Source: Liolophura sinensis
Taxonomy: Eukaryota > Mollusca > Polyplacophora > Chitonida > Chitonidae
Direction: 5' to 3'
DNA length: 64,000 nucleotides
NCBI RefSeq assembly: GCF_032854445.1
Contig: NC_088297.1
Span: forward strand, 6,963,740 to 7,027,739
The notes beneath the pieces were generated by a model that was given only the letters and a program-made list of their open reading frames with translations, had not been told where the DNA came from and searched no databases. The position numbers and the translations under genes were made by a program. This document shows positions 54,978-64,000 of this stretch, in pieces (the first letter of the stretch is position 1; the number at the start of each line of letters is the position of its first letter).

Positions 54978-54983
54978 AATAAA
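54978..54983 (+). terminator. Candidate poly(A) signal, EF-hand copy 3
   Basis: AATAAA in AGGCAAAATAAATCAGACAG, conserved in copy 1 at 45594-45599 and mutated to AATTAA in copy 2 (about 51620). Its conservation between blocks is the only support. Confidence 0.3.
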
Positions 54984-55039
54984 TCAGACAGACTCCGGGT
55001 AAAGAAATGTCATTTTGACACCACTGTGGAGACGAGTAG

Positions 55040-55570
55040 TCGTATTGAGTAGAATTCACTCTGGGTATTCAGTAGTGTTCCTGTCAGTTTATTGTGTAGG
55101 AGAAATGAGCAGGTATCACCAATCAAACAAATAAATAAGTAAAATTAGGAACTCAGACGTATCCACGCCATTATATAATGTAGACGAATTATGCAGGATT
55201 CACTTTAAGTATTCAGATGTATTCATTTCACTATATAGTGTGGACGAATGATGCCGGATTTACACTAAATATTCAGATATTTTTTATGTCACTATATAGT
55301 GCAGACAAACAATGCAGGATTACCAAAAGAATTCAGATGTACTGATGTTAGTGTATTGTGTAGGCGAATCATGCAGATTCACACTAAATATTCAGGTGCA
55401 TTCATGTCAATATATAGTGTAGACAAAATCAGCAAGATTCACACTAAGTATTCACATAAATGTATTTCCATGTCGCTATACTGTGTTTGCGAATTCAGCA
55501 GGATTCACACTAAGAAGTCTAATGTATTCACGTCACTATATTGTACAGACAAAATAAATAAGATTGATCC
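55040..55570. repeat. 60-bp minisatellite, block 3
   Basis: About nine units; 55200-55320 is the most regular part with exact 60-base spacing. Confidence 0.8.
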
Positions 55571-55599
55571 TGAGTAACTATGTCGGTATTGAGAAGACG

Positions 55600-56270
55600 A
55601 TACACATAGAATTGACGTTGAAACTTCAGTTGAAAGCATTCCATTTTACTGAGTAGGTGGTTCAAATACTGCCTCAGTGTTCAGTTGTGAAGTGGAAGGT
55701 CTTCTTGAAACATTTGCTACTGTGATACTTTTGCTACTTTTATACTCATAAAAATAAACAATTTATTCCACAATAAATAATGTGGCATGTGTGTCACGTC
55801 ACTGACAATGTGTTTCATGTTGCACACTTTGGACTTCGAAGACTTCAAGGCATTTAATTCAGTGAAAAACAAATCACACAGAAGTGAAAGGTAGTTTGAG
55901 ATATTTAATGCCAGAGCTGAAACAGCGTAAGTTGGATTGAATCACGTACATCCATTGGTCAAGATGGTCCAGATACTTGACCTGTAGGTAAAGTACATAT
56001 CACCGCCATGGCTTCCAATGTAGCCGTCTTACTTCCTGTTGACAAATCTCTCTTTAAATCATGTCAGCCGCGTTTTTGCAAAGAGTTAAGCTATGTATGG
56101 ATCACGGCTATGGGGGAATCCACCAATGACTTAGTCGTAGACCGTACAGTTATCGCTATCATCTTTATCGAATTCCTAACATTTGTCCTTGAAGAAAAAA
56201 AACAAGTCAGTTGTGCATTACCACGGTAAGAAACGTAGATTTTTGTGTTTACAAGTAGAATGAACACACG
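55600..56270. repeat. Block 3 spacer (empty SINE site near 56200)
   Basis: Matches 52370-52957 and continues past the insertion point: ...GAAGAAAAAAAACAAGTCAG, TTGTGCATTACCACGGTAAG, equivalent to AAAAACAGGTCAGTCGTGC after the block 2 SINE. Confidence 0.8.
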
Positions 56271-56274
56271 ATTA

Positions 56275-56410
56275 TTTATTGATTTATTTACTTATTTGAT
56301 TAGTGCTTTACGTGGTACTCAAGATTATTTCACTTATATGGTGACGTAAACCGGGCGTAACCCAAGGAAACCCACGAACATGCATGGTTGCCGGTTGACC
56401 TTCCCACGTA
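56275..56410 (-). mobile_element. SINE 3' half, diverged
   Basis: TTATTTACTTATTTGATTAG, TGCTTTACGTGGTACTCAAG, AAACCGGGCGTAACCCAAGG; the counterpart of 53435-53560. Confidence 0.7.
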
Positions 56411-56419
56411 CGGCTCAGA

Positions 56420-59270
56420 TTGTTCGAAGGTATTTGGATAACATTGCTGTACTGGCGAACGTGATCCCTGAAATCACTCAGTTTCGAAACTGAAAAAGGG
56501 AAACTGTCTCAAATGCATTTCTTAAAGCTGTCATGTCTGTGTTGCCCATCTTCCTCATGTAGGCCTACATATCCGTCACATGTATTAAACCTAGAGTGGA
56601 TTCCCTTGTTGTACGCACTCTCCTTGCACTCCATGCCGCTCTGCATAGCAGTTTGTAATGTTAAATTTAGTGCCTTTGCCCTACAAATATCTGATCCTTA
56701 GAAAAAGCAGGAACTTGAGCATTGGAGGTAAGCAGTTTTAGACCATATGTTGTTAGATAATGGTACAGGTTCTTGACTATGGTCAAGACCCCTTAGAGGG
56801 AAAAGGCCCACGGGATAAGAATAACAGAGCTTAAAAATGAGGGAGGAATAAACAATGAGAAAATTAAATTAGTAAGCATAGGTAAATAGAAGGAAAGACC
56901 AATTTTTTCTTAGAGGCTACACAAGTATGATAGTGAATGGCTGGAGAACAACATTGCAAATCAATGTACCTATGACGCCAGAATGATAAAAAAATTCACA
57001 AATAAAATGCCTGTGGTATATATTTTGAAATGTTCAGACAAGCAGCAACGAAACATTGATGTCCACTGAAAATTCGTTACCTGTGTATTGTTAGAATCGG
57101 TAGTATTTATTGATTTGATTTGAAGTACGTGCTTAGGATTTACTTATATACGACTGCCGCTGTCATAGTGAGAGGAAACCGGGCTACATGTCCAACTTAC
57201 ATGTCACTGGAAGACTTTCCCACATACGGCAACAGAGGAGGTCAGCAAGAGCTGGGTTATCTCACAACCGTGACGTGGATGGGAATTTGTTGAAAGATTA
57301 GAATAAAACGCTCGGCCTGCCGCTCAGTGGTTAAACAATGGCCACCCTCTGTCATCAGCGGGATACATAGTACTTTTAAGTCAACACTGTCTAAATTGGT
57401 TGTAAATTTCAGTAAGTTTAAATTTAAACACATTTATGACTAAATTATATAGGGCAAGATCCTTCAGTTGCAGAGGTTATAATACATAAAATAGTACAAA
57501 TTTACAGCTTCATATGTGTGAGAGAAATATTTACAGCTTCAAATTTACACTGAAGTGTGTTTCTGACAAAGTTGCAAGTTTTGACAGTGAAGAAATCGCT
57601 GTTTGTTTGCTTGTTTACTTGTTTGAGTTTGTTTTGTTTTTTTTTAACAAAAAATATCGTTTCCCCCCCCCCAAAAAAAAAACAAAACAACCTGTTCACA
57701 AGACAGCTTGCCCAATATCAGAATTTGTTTACGGATTTTTGTGCTTTTGGGGAGAATTGATGAATTATTCAGTTTAGTTATTTACGACTTTCGGTCCATA
57801 GCGCCCGTTTTTCTATTCACCATTCAGGGCAATGAAAACAGACTGGCTCTTTGTGAATAAATCTATTTTTTTTCACCTGCGATTCAGCGTATTATATTCT
57901 CTCTTAGTCTAGCCGTGGGATGGGAGTGGGTAGGGTTTCTTCTCAGTGTTGAACCAAACCAATAAATCTCAAATTCTAAACATAGCTCGGTGATGTGACC
58001 TTCAATAGGTGGCATGTATCAGGGAACAGTGATAATCTGCGCATGGTCAGGACGTGACAGGTAAGGAGTTGAATTAGGTTTGTGTTACGTACCCTGGCGG
58101 TATATCACATCTTTATTTCTAGTCTGGACGATTTCTTATTTATTTTGAGGTTTGTTTATTTCGAGACTTTGTCACAAGAAAAACGTGATGTAGATTGCAT
58201 TATAGACTTTTAACTTTTTGGCTATAATCAGTTCTCTGTAATATCAGTGATACCCACTATCAAAATTACGTTTAGTCAGCGAAGCGTAACAAGACAGGCT
58301 CTACACATTTCAACTTTGACCTATTCAACATGTTGAAAACTCTTTATTTTTTAGTTTATAGCCCGTCAGATTGGGAGAATTTGTAATATTTATTTGATTT
58401 TGATTTTGATTTATTGGATTTATTGGATTTGATTTTGAAGTTCGTGTTTAATACATAAAATATTACAAATTTACAGCTTCACATATGTGAGAGAAATATT
58501 TACAGCTTCTAAATTTACACTGAAATGTGTTTCTGAGATGCAAATAGTTCTTGCTGTAAAATTACACCATGATTTTGACAGTGAAGAAATCGTTGTTTGT
58601 TTTTTTGTTTATTTGTTGTTTGAGTTTGTTTTTTTTTATTTCAGAAAAATATCGTTTTTAGCCCTCAAAAAACCTTCAAAAGACAACTTTACCAATATCA
58701 GAAGATATTTTGTGGATTTCTGTACTTTTGAAGAAGTGATTCACTTTTAAATATAGCTATTTTAGACTTTCGGTCGATAGCTCCCTTTTTTCTATTCAAC
58801 AATTCAGGGCAATAAAAAGGGATTTACTCTTTATGATTACATCTCTATTTTTTCACCTACGGTTAAGCGTATTATATTCTTTGTTAGTCTTGCCGTGTGA
58901 TGGGGTGGATAGGGTTTCCACTAAGTGTTGAACCAAACCAATAAATCTCAAACTCTAAACATAGCACGGTTATGTGACCTTCAATAGGTCGCTAATCAGT
59001 CAACCATGAATCAGCTAACAGTGACAATCTACCCATGGTCAAGACAATACATGTACAGCAGTTGTATTAGTTTAGTGTTGCCTACCCTGGAGGTTTAGAT
59101 CATCTATATTTCTGGTCTGGACATTTTCCTGTTTGTTTTGAGGTTTGTTTTTTTCCTTTATGCTCACTTTCGAAAATTTGTCACAAGAAAAACGTTGCAT
59201 TATAGTCTGTTTCTTTTAACTTGTCGCCTACTATCAAAATTACATTTAGTCAGCGATGCGTAACGAGACA
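56420..59270. repeat. Block 3 downstream spacer and an extra partial copy
   Basis: 56420-58270 matches block 1 (46220-47930); 58440-59260 repeats 57480-58270 once more, so the window holds three copies of this segment. A decayed SINE piece lies at 57105-57280. C-run at 57663 and long T/A runs are present. No coding support. Confidence 0.7.
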
Positions 59271-59379
59271 AGCTCTACACATTCCAATGTTGGGTGTCCT
59301 TCTTATTGCAAGGAAGAATACTTCTTTCAAATTCATAATGTTGAAATTATTCTTTTCCTCGACTGACTTCATAATTTTT

Positions 59380-60040
59380 TACAAAACTAGTAATAGGAGC
59401 AGCAATTGCAGTACATGTAATAATAGAGTACCAGTGGCAGTTGTAGTACGTGTAGAAGTAGTGATAGTAGTACTAATAACAGTAGGAGAGGGACCTGTAG
59501 TAGTAGTACTCGTAGCAGTAGCAGTAGAAGTATTAGTAGGTGTAGTAGCAGAAGTATTAGTAGTACGTGTGGTAGAAGGAATAGTGTGTTGGTGCATGCA
59601 GTACCAGTTGGTTATTTATTTATTTTTTTATTTCATTGGTGTTTTACGCCGTACTCAAGAATATTTCACTTATACGACGGCGGCCAGCATTATGGTGGGC
59701 GGAAACCGGGCAGAGCCCGGGGGAAACCCACGACCATCCGCAGGTTGGTGCAGACCTTCCCACGTACGGAAAAGGAAGCCAACATGAGCTGGATTTGAAC
59801 TCACAGCAACCGCATTGGTGAGAGACTCTTGGGTCATTGGGCTGCGCTACCGCGCAAACCAACTGAGCCACGGAGGCCCCCAGTACCAGTAGGAGTTGTA
59901 GCAGTAAATGTAATAGAAGCTATAACAGTAGCAGGAGTAGCAATGTTATTAGTAACAATAGCAATAGTAGTAATGGTTGCAGTAGCGGTTGTTACAGTGG
60001 AAGTGATGGTAGTAATGGCAATTGTCGTAGCAAGTAATTG
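59380..60040. repeat. Degenerate (GTA)n array with SINE insertion
   Basis: Second copy of the trinucleotide array at 47943-48425. ORFs over it (Val-rich on +, Thr-rich on -) are by-products. Confidence 0.85.
59609..59880 (-). mobile_element. SINE, full length, 10-bp target duplication
   Basis: Flanked by CAGTACCAGT at 59599-59608 and 59881-59890. Head ends ACGGAGGCCCC; a small deletion removes part of GGCCGGAGAGG. The paralogous array at about 48190 has no insertion. Confidence 0.95.
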
Positions 60041-60365
60041 TGATAGAAGTCCGCGCATTGACAATACGCATTACTCGGGTGAGAGAGTTGTCCGTCATAC
60101 CTCACTTTGATAACACTGCAGAATGTCAAACAATGTCACAGAATGCAAAGTAAAACAAAATAACAAGTGTAGCACAGCGCTGTGCCGTACAGTACGTTGT
60201 GCGGATGTCTGTAGTGCACATGTACACCGTTAGTCGCACCTTCAGAGAGTCAGATTTACTCGAGACGTTTACCCGCGCCGGCTGACTACAGCTCCATGTG
60301 CCGTAGGTGTGCAGGCTGTGTACTACGTTATAGTGCAACACTCCATGACACACCACATACTACAC

Positions 60366-60690
60366 TACCCCATACTATACTATACTATAACATACTATAC
60401 TATAACATACTATACTATAGCATAATATACTATACTATACTATGTTATAACATGCTATGGTCGTGGGTTTCCCCACTGTGCACGGTTTCCACCCACCATA
60501 ATGCTGGTCGCCGTCGTATAAGTGAAATATTCTTGAGTACGGTGTAAAACACCAGTCAAATAAATAAATAAATATAACACACTATACTACAGCATACTAT
60601 ACTATAACATACTTTACTATAACATACTATACAATAGCATACTATACTATAGCGTACTTTACTATACTATGTACTGTACTATAAACGAAG
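60366..60690. repeat. (CATACTATACTATAA)n tandem array, split by a SINE
   Basis: Irregular units of ACATACTATACTAT on both sides of a SINE fragment at 60460-60575. Confidence 0.8.
60460..60575 (+). mobile_element. SINE 3' half in the CATACTATA array
   Basis: GGTCGTGGGTTTCCCCACTG, CACCATAATGCTGGTCGCCG, TTGAGTACGGTGTAAAACAC, (AAAT)n tail. Confidence 0.85.
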
Positions 60691-60824
60691 GGATAGCATG
60701 CAATGCAGTGTAATGAATTCCAGACAAAACAATATGAATAGGACACTGTGCTGTATAACTCCACACTAAGTACTGCACTACACTGCGTAACACTGCACCC
60801 TGTGGTAGCTCAACGTATTGTATT

Positions 60825-60915
60825 ATATCATACTACATCATATCAATCACATATCAGATCATATCATATCGTATTATATCGTATCATATCATATCATATC
60901 ATACTATAACATATA
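60825..60915. repeat. (ATATC)n tract
   Basis: Imperfect TCATATCATATCGTATTATA repeats. Confidence 0.75.
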
Positions 60916-60929
60916 CCATATCATACTGT

Positions 60930-61420
60930 ACACTGTTACAAATTTCACTGTAATTTAACGGTGAAAAGTGCTGGGAATTTTGTGACCAGTTCTTTTCACT
61001 GTAGATTTACAAGATTTGCTGTTTAATATTTACACCGAAAATAGTAGTACCTTTCCACTTATACCATTGAAAATAATCAGTTAACTGCATTGCAAATTAA
61101 CAAAATCAACATATATATCAAGGACCGCCACGATATGGCTGAAATATTGCCGATGTGGCGTTAAGCCATAATCATTCATTCATTCACTCATTCTATCAAG
61201 GAAACCAGTGTATATTTACAGCCAAATGCACTGTAAATGGTCAAACCGCTGTAGTTTTACAGAGAATGCTGTAAACACTCAATGAGTAGAGAAAAAATAC
61301 ACCAAATAAGTGCAGAATTGCGCTGGAAAACGGTGTAAAATATTTACAACATGATTTACTGTAATAATATACAGTGCTTCAGGCTGTAAATTTGCATACA
61401 ATTCTAACAGTGTACCAAGG
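60930..61420. repeat. CTGTAAA-rich repeat carrying a 69-bp insertion
   Basis: Many copies of CTGTAAAT/ATTTACAG on both strands (61020, 61210, 61240, 61330, 61390), giving an inverted-repeat look like a MITE. Ends near CACTGTTACA and AACAGTGTACC. The 61125-61193 element sits inside it. Confidence 0.45.
61125..61193 (+). mobile_element. 69-bp retroposed tail with 9-bp target duplication
   Basis: CCGCCACGATATGGCTGAAA, TATTGCCGATGTGGCGTTAA, GCCATAATCATTCATTCATT; flanked by TATCAAGGA at 61116-61124 and 61194-61202. It is a 5'-truncated copy of a SINE or LINE ending in (ATTC)n. Inverted relative at 3476-3540. Confidence 0.8.
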
Positions 61421-61965
61421 AAAATGTTTAATTGTATAAGGTCGCCCTGTAAACACTTACGCACTACTTCCCAACACTGAAATTGCTAGCTCTGACTTAG
61501 GCACATACTTCAGAGACAATGTTTAATTGTATTCTCTGTCTTACGCCCTTAAGCAGCGGCGCTTGTGCAAGGTCTGTCGGCAATTGCTACGGACTATTAC
61601 CGTGCATACATGCCTTAGTTATACTATAAAGCATAAATAGCAAGGAGAATAGCTCTGATAACTAGTGGGCTCTATCACCGTGATCGCCTTTACCTGTAGC
61701 AATGCCGGGTTGTGATAATGCGGTCTGTACTTTGGTGCGGATGAAGCAGGAATTCTTCAAATGTCTTTCTCTGTGGTGATGTTTCTGACACGAAGAAGCC
61801 ACTGAACAGCATTTCGAATGATTGACATTTTCCAGCCCGTAATTTTGATCAGCAGACTCAGTTTTTCCGCTGCGTGTCTGGCTGTCGCACTTTTCTGACA
61901 GGTGTTTCATGCCGTATTTAGTTCTAAAAAAACTCGGTTAAACGCACTGTATAAGACAAAAACAC

Positions 61966-61971
61966 TTTATT
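61966..61971 (-). terminator. Poly(A) signal of the SET gene
   Basis: AATAAA on the minus strand, about 90 bases after the stop at 62059 and followed by a GT-rich GTGTTTTTGTC. Confidence 0.7.
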
Positions 61972-62058
61972 GTCCCATCGTGTAATTTACACCTCATACC
62001 TCACAGCTTTATACAATATTTTTTACTTTTGTTTACGCGCAGAGTTCCATTTCCCAGG

Positions 62059-62391
62059 CTACTCTTTTAACCATTCCAAGTCGCCTCCCTCCTGGAACTG
62101 GTACCGACGGACCCCATAGTCAAAGAACAGTTCTTCTCCGGCCGGTATGTTCTTCAGGGCCTTGAACAGTACGACTGTTTTTCCGTCCACATTCTGTGCT
62201 TCTGGCTTTAGGTTGGTTCTTTTGCCTTTGGAACTGTGCGATATCAGGCGCCCAAACAGTTTCTTCCCAGGGTGACAGATACACGTCGGAGACGTGGCGT
62301 CGATGGCCATATCCTTGTGCCGCAGGAAAAATAAATAGCCATCTTTTTCTACTTCTTCCTGCCTCCGCTCGCCCTCGGAAAAAGAGATGAC
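62059..62391 (-). CDS. SET gene last exon: SET core
   Basis: Acceptor TTGCATCGCCAG; VISFSEGERRQEEVEKDGYL, IDATSPTCICHPGKKLFGRL, ISHSSKGKRTNL, ALKNIPAGEELFFDYGVRR, ends EWLKE. The DYG block is intact. The RLINHS-type motif reads RLISHS. Confidence 0.9.
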   Translation of the reverse strand, partial: VISFSEGERRQEEVEKDGYLFFLRHKDMAIDATSPTCICHPGKKLFGRLISHSSKGKRTNLKPEAQNVDGKTVVLFKALKNIPAGEELFFDYGVRRYQFQEGGDLEWLKE

Positions 62392-64000
62392 CTGGCGATG
62401 CAATTGTCACAAAATTATCAAACGAATCATGTATTAATACGTCTTTTTTACGGACGGCATGTGCTAGAACACTGGCGAGTAATGCGCATAAGCATGAAGC
62501 TTACCTCTCCATGATAATCAGTCACTACTTCACCTTTTCGGAAGGCTTTGGTAGTAACAAGAATGTGCCCTCTCTTAGGATGGTTTCCTTCAGCCAGACC
62601 TGGCCAGTCTTGCTTCGCCACATGGCTGTGGAAAGCGGGTTTTACTTGCTCTATTTGGGACGGTGCAGGCCTCCATTTGTCCATTACCATGTCCAGCAAG
62701 TGCCTTGGCCACTGCCTCTTGGCCATGAGGTCGACCACCTCCTGCCTCTTGGGACTTCGTCTCGGATAAAGTTCTGAAAATGTAAATAAGTTACTTCACG
62801 GTTACAAAAAACTACACGCAGAAACACAATATATGTATGTATATCAGCTTCCCACGTTTGACCGGTGAGGTACGTAGCATAAGCTAGACCGCATTGGGGC
62901 GAGGCTCATGGGTGATTGCGGAAATCAAATCAGCGTCTTACACTATAAGCTTTAAAAAGTGAACATACCTCTGATATACGCGACTCTCGCCTCATTCTGC
63001 ATATATCTCCATTTGGACACAAGAGCCTTTGGTTTTGTGGAAAATAAACTCTTCGCCATGCGTAAAGATGGTCCCTTCCCGTCCACGGTAATCGGATGCG
63101 CCTCTATCAAGACTTCGAAGGCCCTCTGCAACTCCGTTTTACTTCTGCCATATGTAGCTGCACCAAGTCGACTGGAAAGAAAGTGAATTAACATTTAGCA
63201 TGATCATGCAACGACAGGAGTATTCAGTTCATTTCAGTACTTTAACATTATTTTCTGCAGCGCCTGGTTTATTGATTTATTTGGTTAAATTTTTACGCCA
63301 TACTTTTATATGACGGTGGCCAGCATTATGGAAATACCAGGTTGGTTCTGGGTGAATGTACATAGGATAGAGAGCAACTTACCTGCTGGTGGTCGCCGAA
63401 GCCTGGGCAGGTTCACTGTGAAAATTTGGCTGGGCAGTGTCTGCAGACACGCTAGGGCGAGCAGGTGCGCCGCCATCGCTGGTAGAAGCAGCTGTGGTGA
63501 TTCTGAAGACACACAGCAGTAATTATTTATTTATTTGCATTTGGATTGGCATTTAGATTTCCATATACAAGCAGCAGTACATAATATTTCAAAGAGAAGA
63601 TGGTCATGATCCCAGAATACATACCGTCCTATCAACTTCCGGGCCTTGCAAACATTTATCGGCTGCCGAAGTCTGTAAATCCGGTCGGCAACAGCAGCCG
63701 AGTGTGCTAGGTAGTCTTCAACTAAACCGCACTCAGCTTCGGATAATCTCCCCTTTGTTGATGTCTCCATGGCCCTGCGGGCTTCACTGGACGTGACATT
63801 TGGTAACCTGTACCTTAACGACAAAATGAAACATTTAGTTTCTTTGCTATTACAACAAAAATCCAAATAAAGTACTGTTATACATGCAGAATGCAAGTGA
63901 CAAGTGATATTACTTACTTCCGGTGGTATCTATTTATATCGTTGGACGCATTGTAAACACGTTTTCCAGTAGAGGAGAGGAAAAAGTATTCAGTCTGCGC
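62059..64000 (-). CDS. SET-domain methyltransferase with tyrosine-recombinase-like N-terminus (6 exons, 5' end off window)
   Basis: Exons 63918-64000, 63625-63813, 63383-63502, 62969-63171, 62505-62773 and 62059-62391 join in phase (2,2,2,1,0) to give 398 residues. Residues 1-90 (YFFLSSTGKRVYNASNDINR; VTSSEARRAMETSTK; LVEDYLAHSAAVADRIYRL) resemble the end of a tyrosine recombinase: box II Arg, second His and final Tyr kept, first His replaced. A linker rich in Ala/Ser/Thr follows (~92-131), then a helical part (SKTELQRAFEVLIEAHPITV). The SET domain (~255-398) has GHILVTTKAFRKGEVVTDYH, HPGKKLFGRLISHSSKG and AGEELFFDYGV, like KMT5A and a family of KMT5A-like proteins I recall from fish and molluscs. 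In the NHS motif Asn is Ser (339). Expected role: lysine methylation in the nucleus; substrate unknown. All exons are open, so the gene looks intact. Confidence 0.85.
62505..62773 (-). CDS. SET gene exon: pre-SET linker and SET start
   Basis: Acceptor TACATTTTCAG, donor GGAGAG/GTAAGC; QWPRHLLDMVMDKWRPAPSQ, then NHPKRGHILVTTKAFRKGEV and VTDYHGE, the AdoMet-side start of the SET fold (normally KGRGVFATK.F..GD.V.EY.G). Confidence 0.85.
62845..62925 (-). mobile_element. SINE head/body scrap in SET gene intron
   Basis: TTCCCACGTTTGACCGGTGA, CATAAGCTAGACCGCATTGG, GGCTCATGGGTGATTG, in SINE order but decayed. Confidence 0.5.
62969..63171 (-). CDS. SET gene exon: helical middle
   Basis: Acceptor CACTTTCTTTCCAG, donor ATCAGAG/GTATGT; SKTELQRAFEVLIEAHPITV and LVSKWRYMQNEARVAYIR. 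No named domain. Confidence 0.75.
63268..63340 (-). mobile_element. SINE tail scrap in SET gene intron
   Basis: GTTTATTGATTTATTTGGTT, TTTTTACGCCATACTT, TATGACGGTGGCCAGCATTATGG-type sequence. Confidence 0.65.
63383..63502 (-). CDS. SET gene exon: low-complexity linker
   Basis: Acceptor GTGTGTCTTCAG, donor CCAGCAG/GTAAGT; ITTAASTSDGGAPARPSVSA and QASATTS. Frame chosen by phase: the other open frame breaks the join on both sides. Confidence 0.7.
63625..63813 (-). CDS. SET gene exon: recombinase-like catalytic C-terminus
   Basis: Acceptor TGTCGTTAAG, donor GGACG/GTATGT, 62 full codons. Contains SEARRAMET, LVEDYLAHS and IYRLRQP, which line up with the HxxR, H and Y boxes of tyrosine recombinases (first His is Ser). 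Confidence 0.75.
63918..64000 (-). CDS. SET gene, first visible exon (partial)
   Basis: AQTEYFFLSSTGKRVYNASN then DINRYHRK across donor CCGGAA/GTAAGT. Runs off the right edge. Part of the recombinase-like segment. Confidence 0.75.

Noticed and set aside
59834-60110. Val- and Thr-rich ORFs near 60 kb
   Set aside because: Same trinucleotide artefact as at 48 kb.

Overview
This window is nuclear DNA from an invertebrate animal, most likely a marine mollusc. It has spliced genes with GT-AG introns, a very high load of decayed transposons, a 200-N assembly gap, and at least fifteen copies or fragments of a tRNA-headed SINE. The SINE's 3' end (a conserved block with CGCCGTACTCAAGAATATTTC, then a TTTATTTATT tail when read on +) resembles mollusc SINEs of the RUDI/V-SINE kind; that placement is recall, not a search.

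Host genes. (1) 4.7-15.0 kb, minus: six exons of a receptor guanylate cyclase whose sensor is a NIT (nitrate/nitrite-sensing) domain between two membrane segments. Every exon junction keeps phase. The end of the cyclase domain lies beyond the left edge or is missing. (2) 32.5-33.5 kb, minus: a short KMT5A-like SET gene or gene fragment. (3) 35.4-36.2 kb, minus: the C-terminal exon of a GT11 alpha-1,2-fucosyltransferase. (4) 45.0, 51.1 and 54.4 kb, plus: three tandem copies of a calexcitin/sarcoplasmic-type EF-hand exon inside large segmental duplications; two are broken and the third is hidden by the gap. (5) 62.0-64.0 kb, minus: six phase-consistent exons of a SET-domain protein preceded by a tyrosine-recombinase-like segment, continuing past the right edge.

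Mobile DNA. Left end: a Jockey-like LINE deletion derivative and loose copies of its 5' UTR; a dispersed repeat (here R1) found in one orientation in successive cyclase introns; a dead Crypton-type tyrosine recombinase in a cyclase intron. At 16-17.8 kb: a second Jockey-like copy with a broken CCHC gag-like ORF1. At 23.3-31.8 kb: a decayed Ty3/Gypsy element with the order gag-protease-integrase-RNase H (Gmr1-like order with the reverse transcriptase deleted). Its 3' LTR appears split by a nest of a SINE, an R2-like LINE tail, an APE-endonuclease LINE piece and a Tc1/mariner piece. At 39.2-41.7 kb: a dead DNA-transposon transposase interrupted by a SINE with a perfect 13-bp target duplication. 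Reverse-transcriptase fragments of one further retroelement family lie at 2.2, 20.9 and 48.5 kb.

From 43.5 to 60 kb the window is built of tandemly duplicated blocks: EF-hand exon, 60-bp minisatellite, shared spacers, trinucleotide array. At two places one block carries a SINE with target duplications while its sister block keeps the empty site, so those insertions postdate the duplications. No rRNA, CRISPR or prokaryotic operon features are present. Coordinates of repeat edges are approximate; exon edges were set from splice signals and codon phase.
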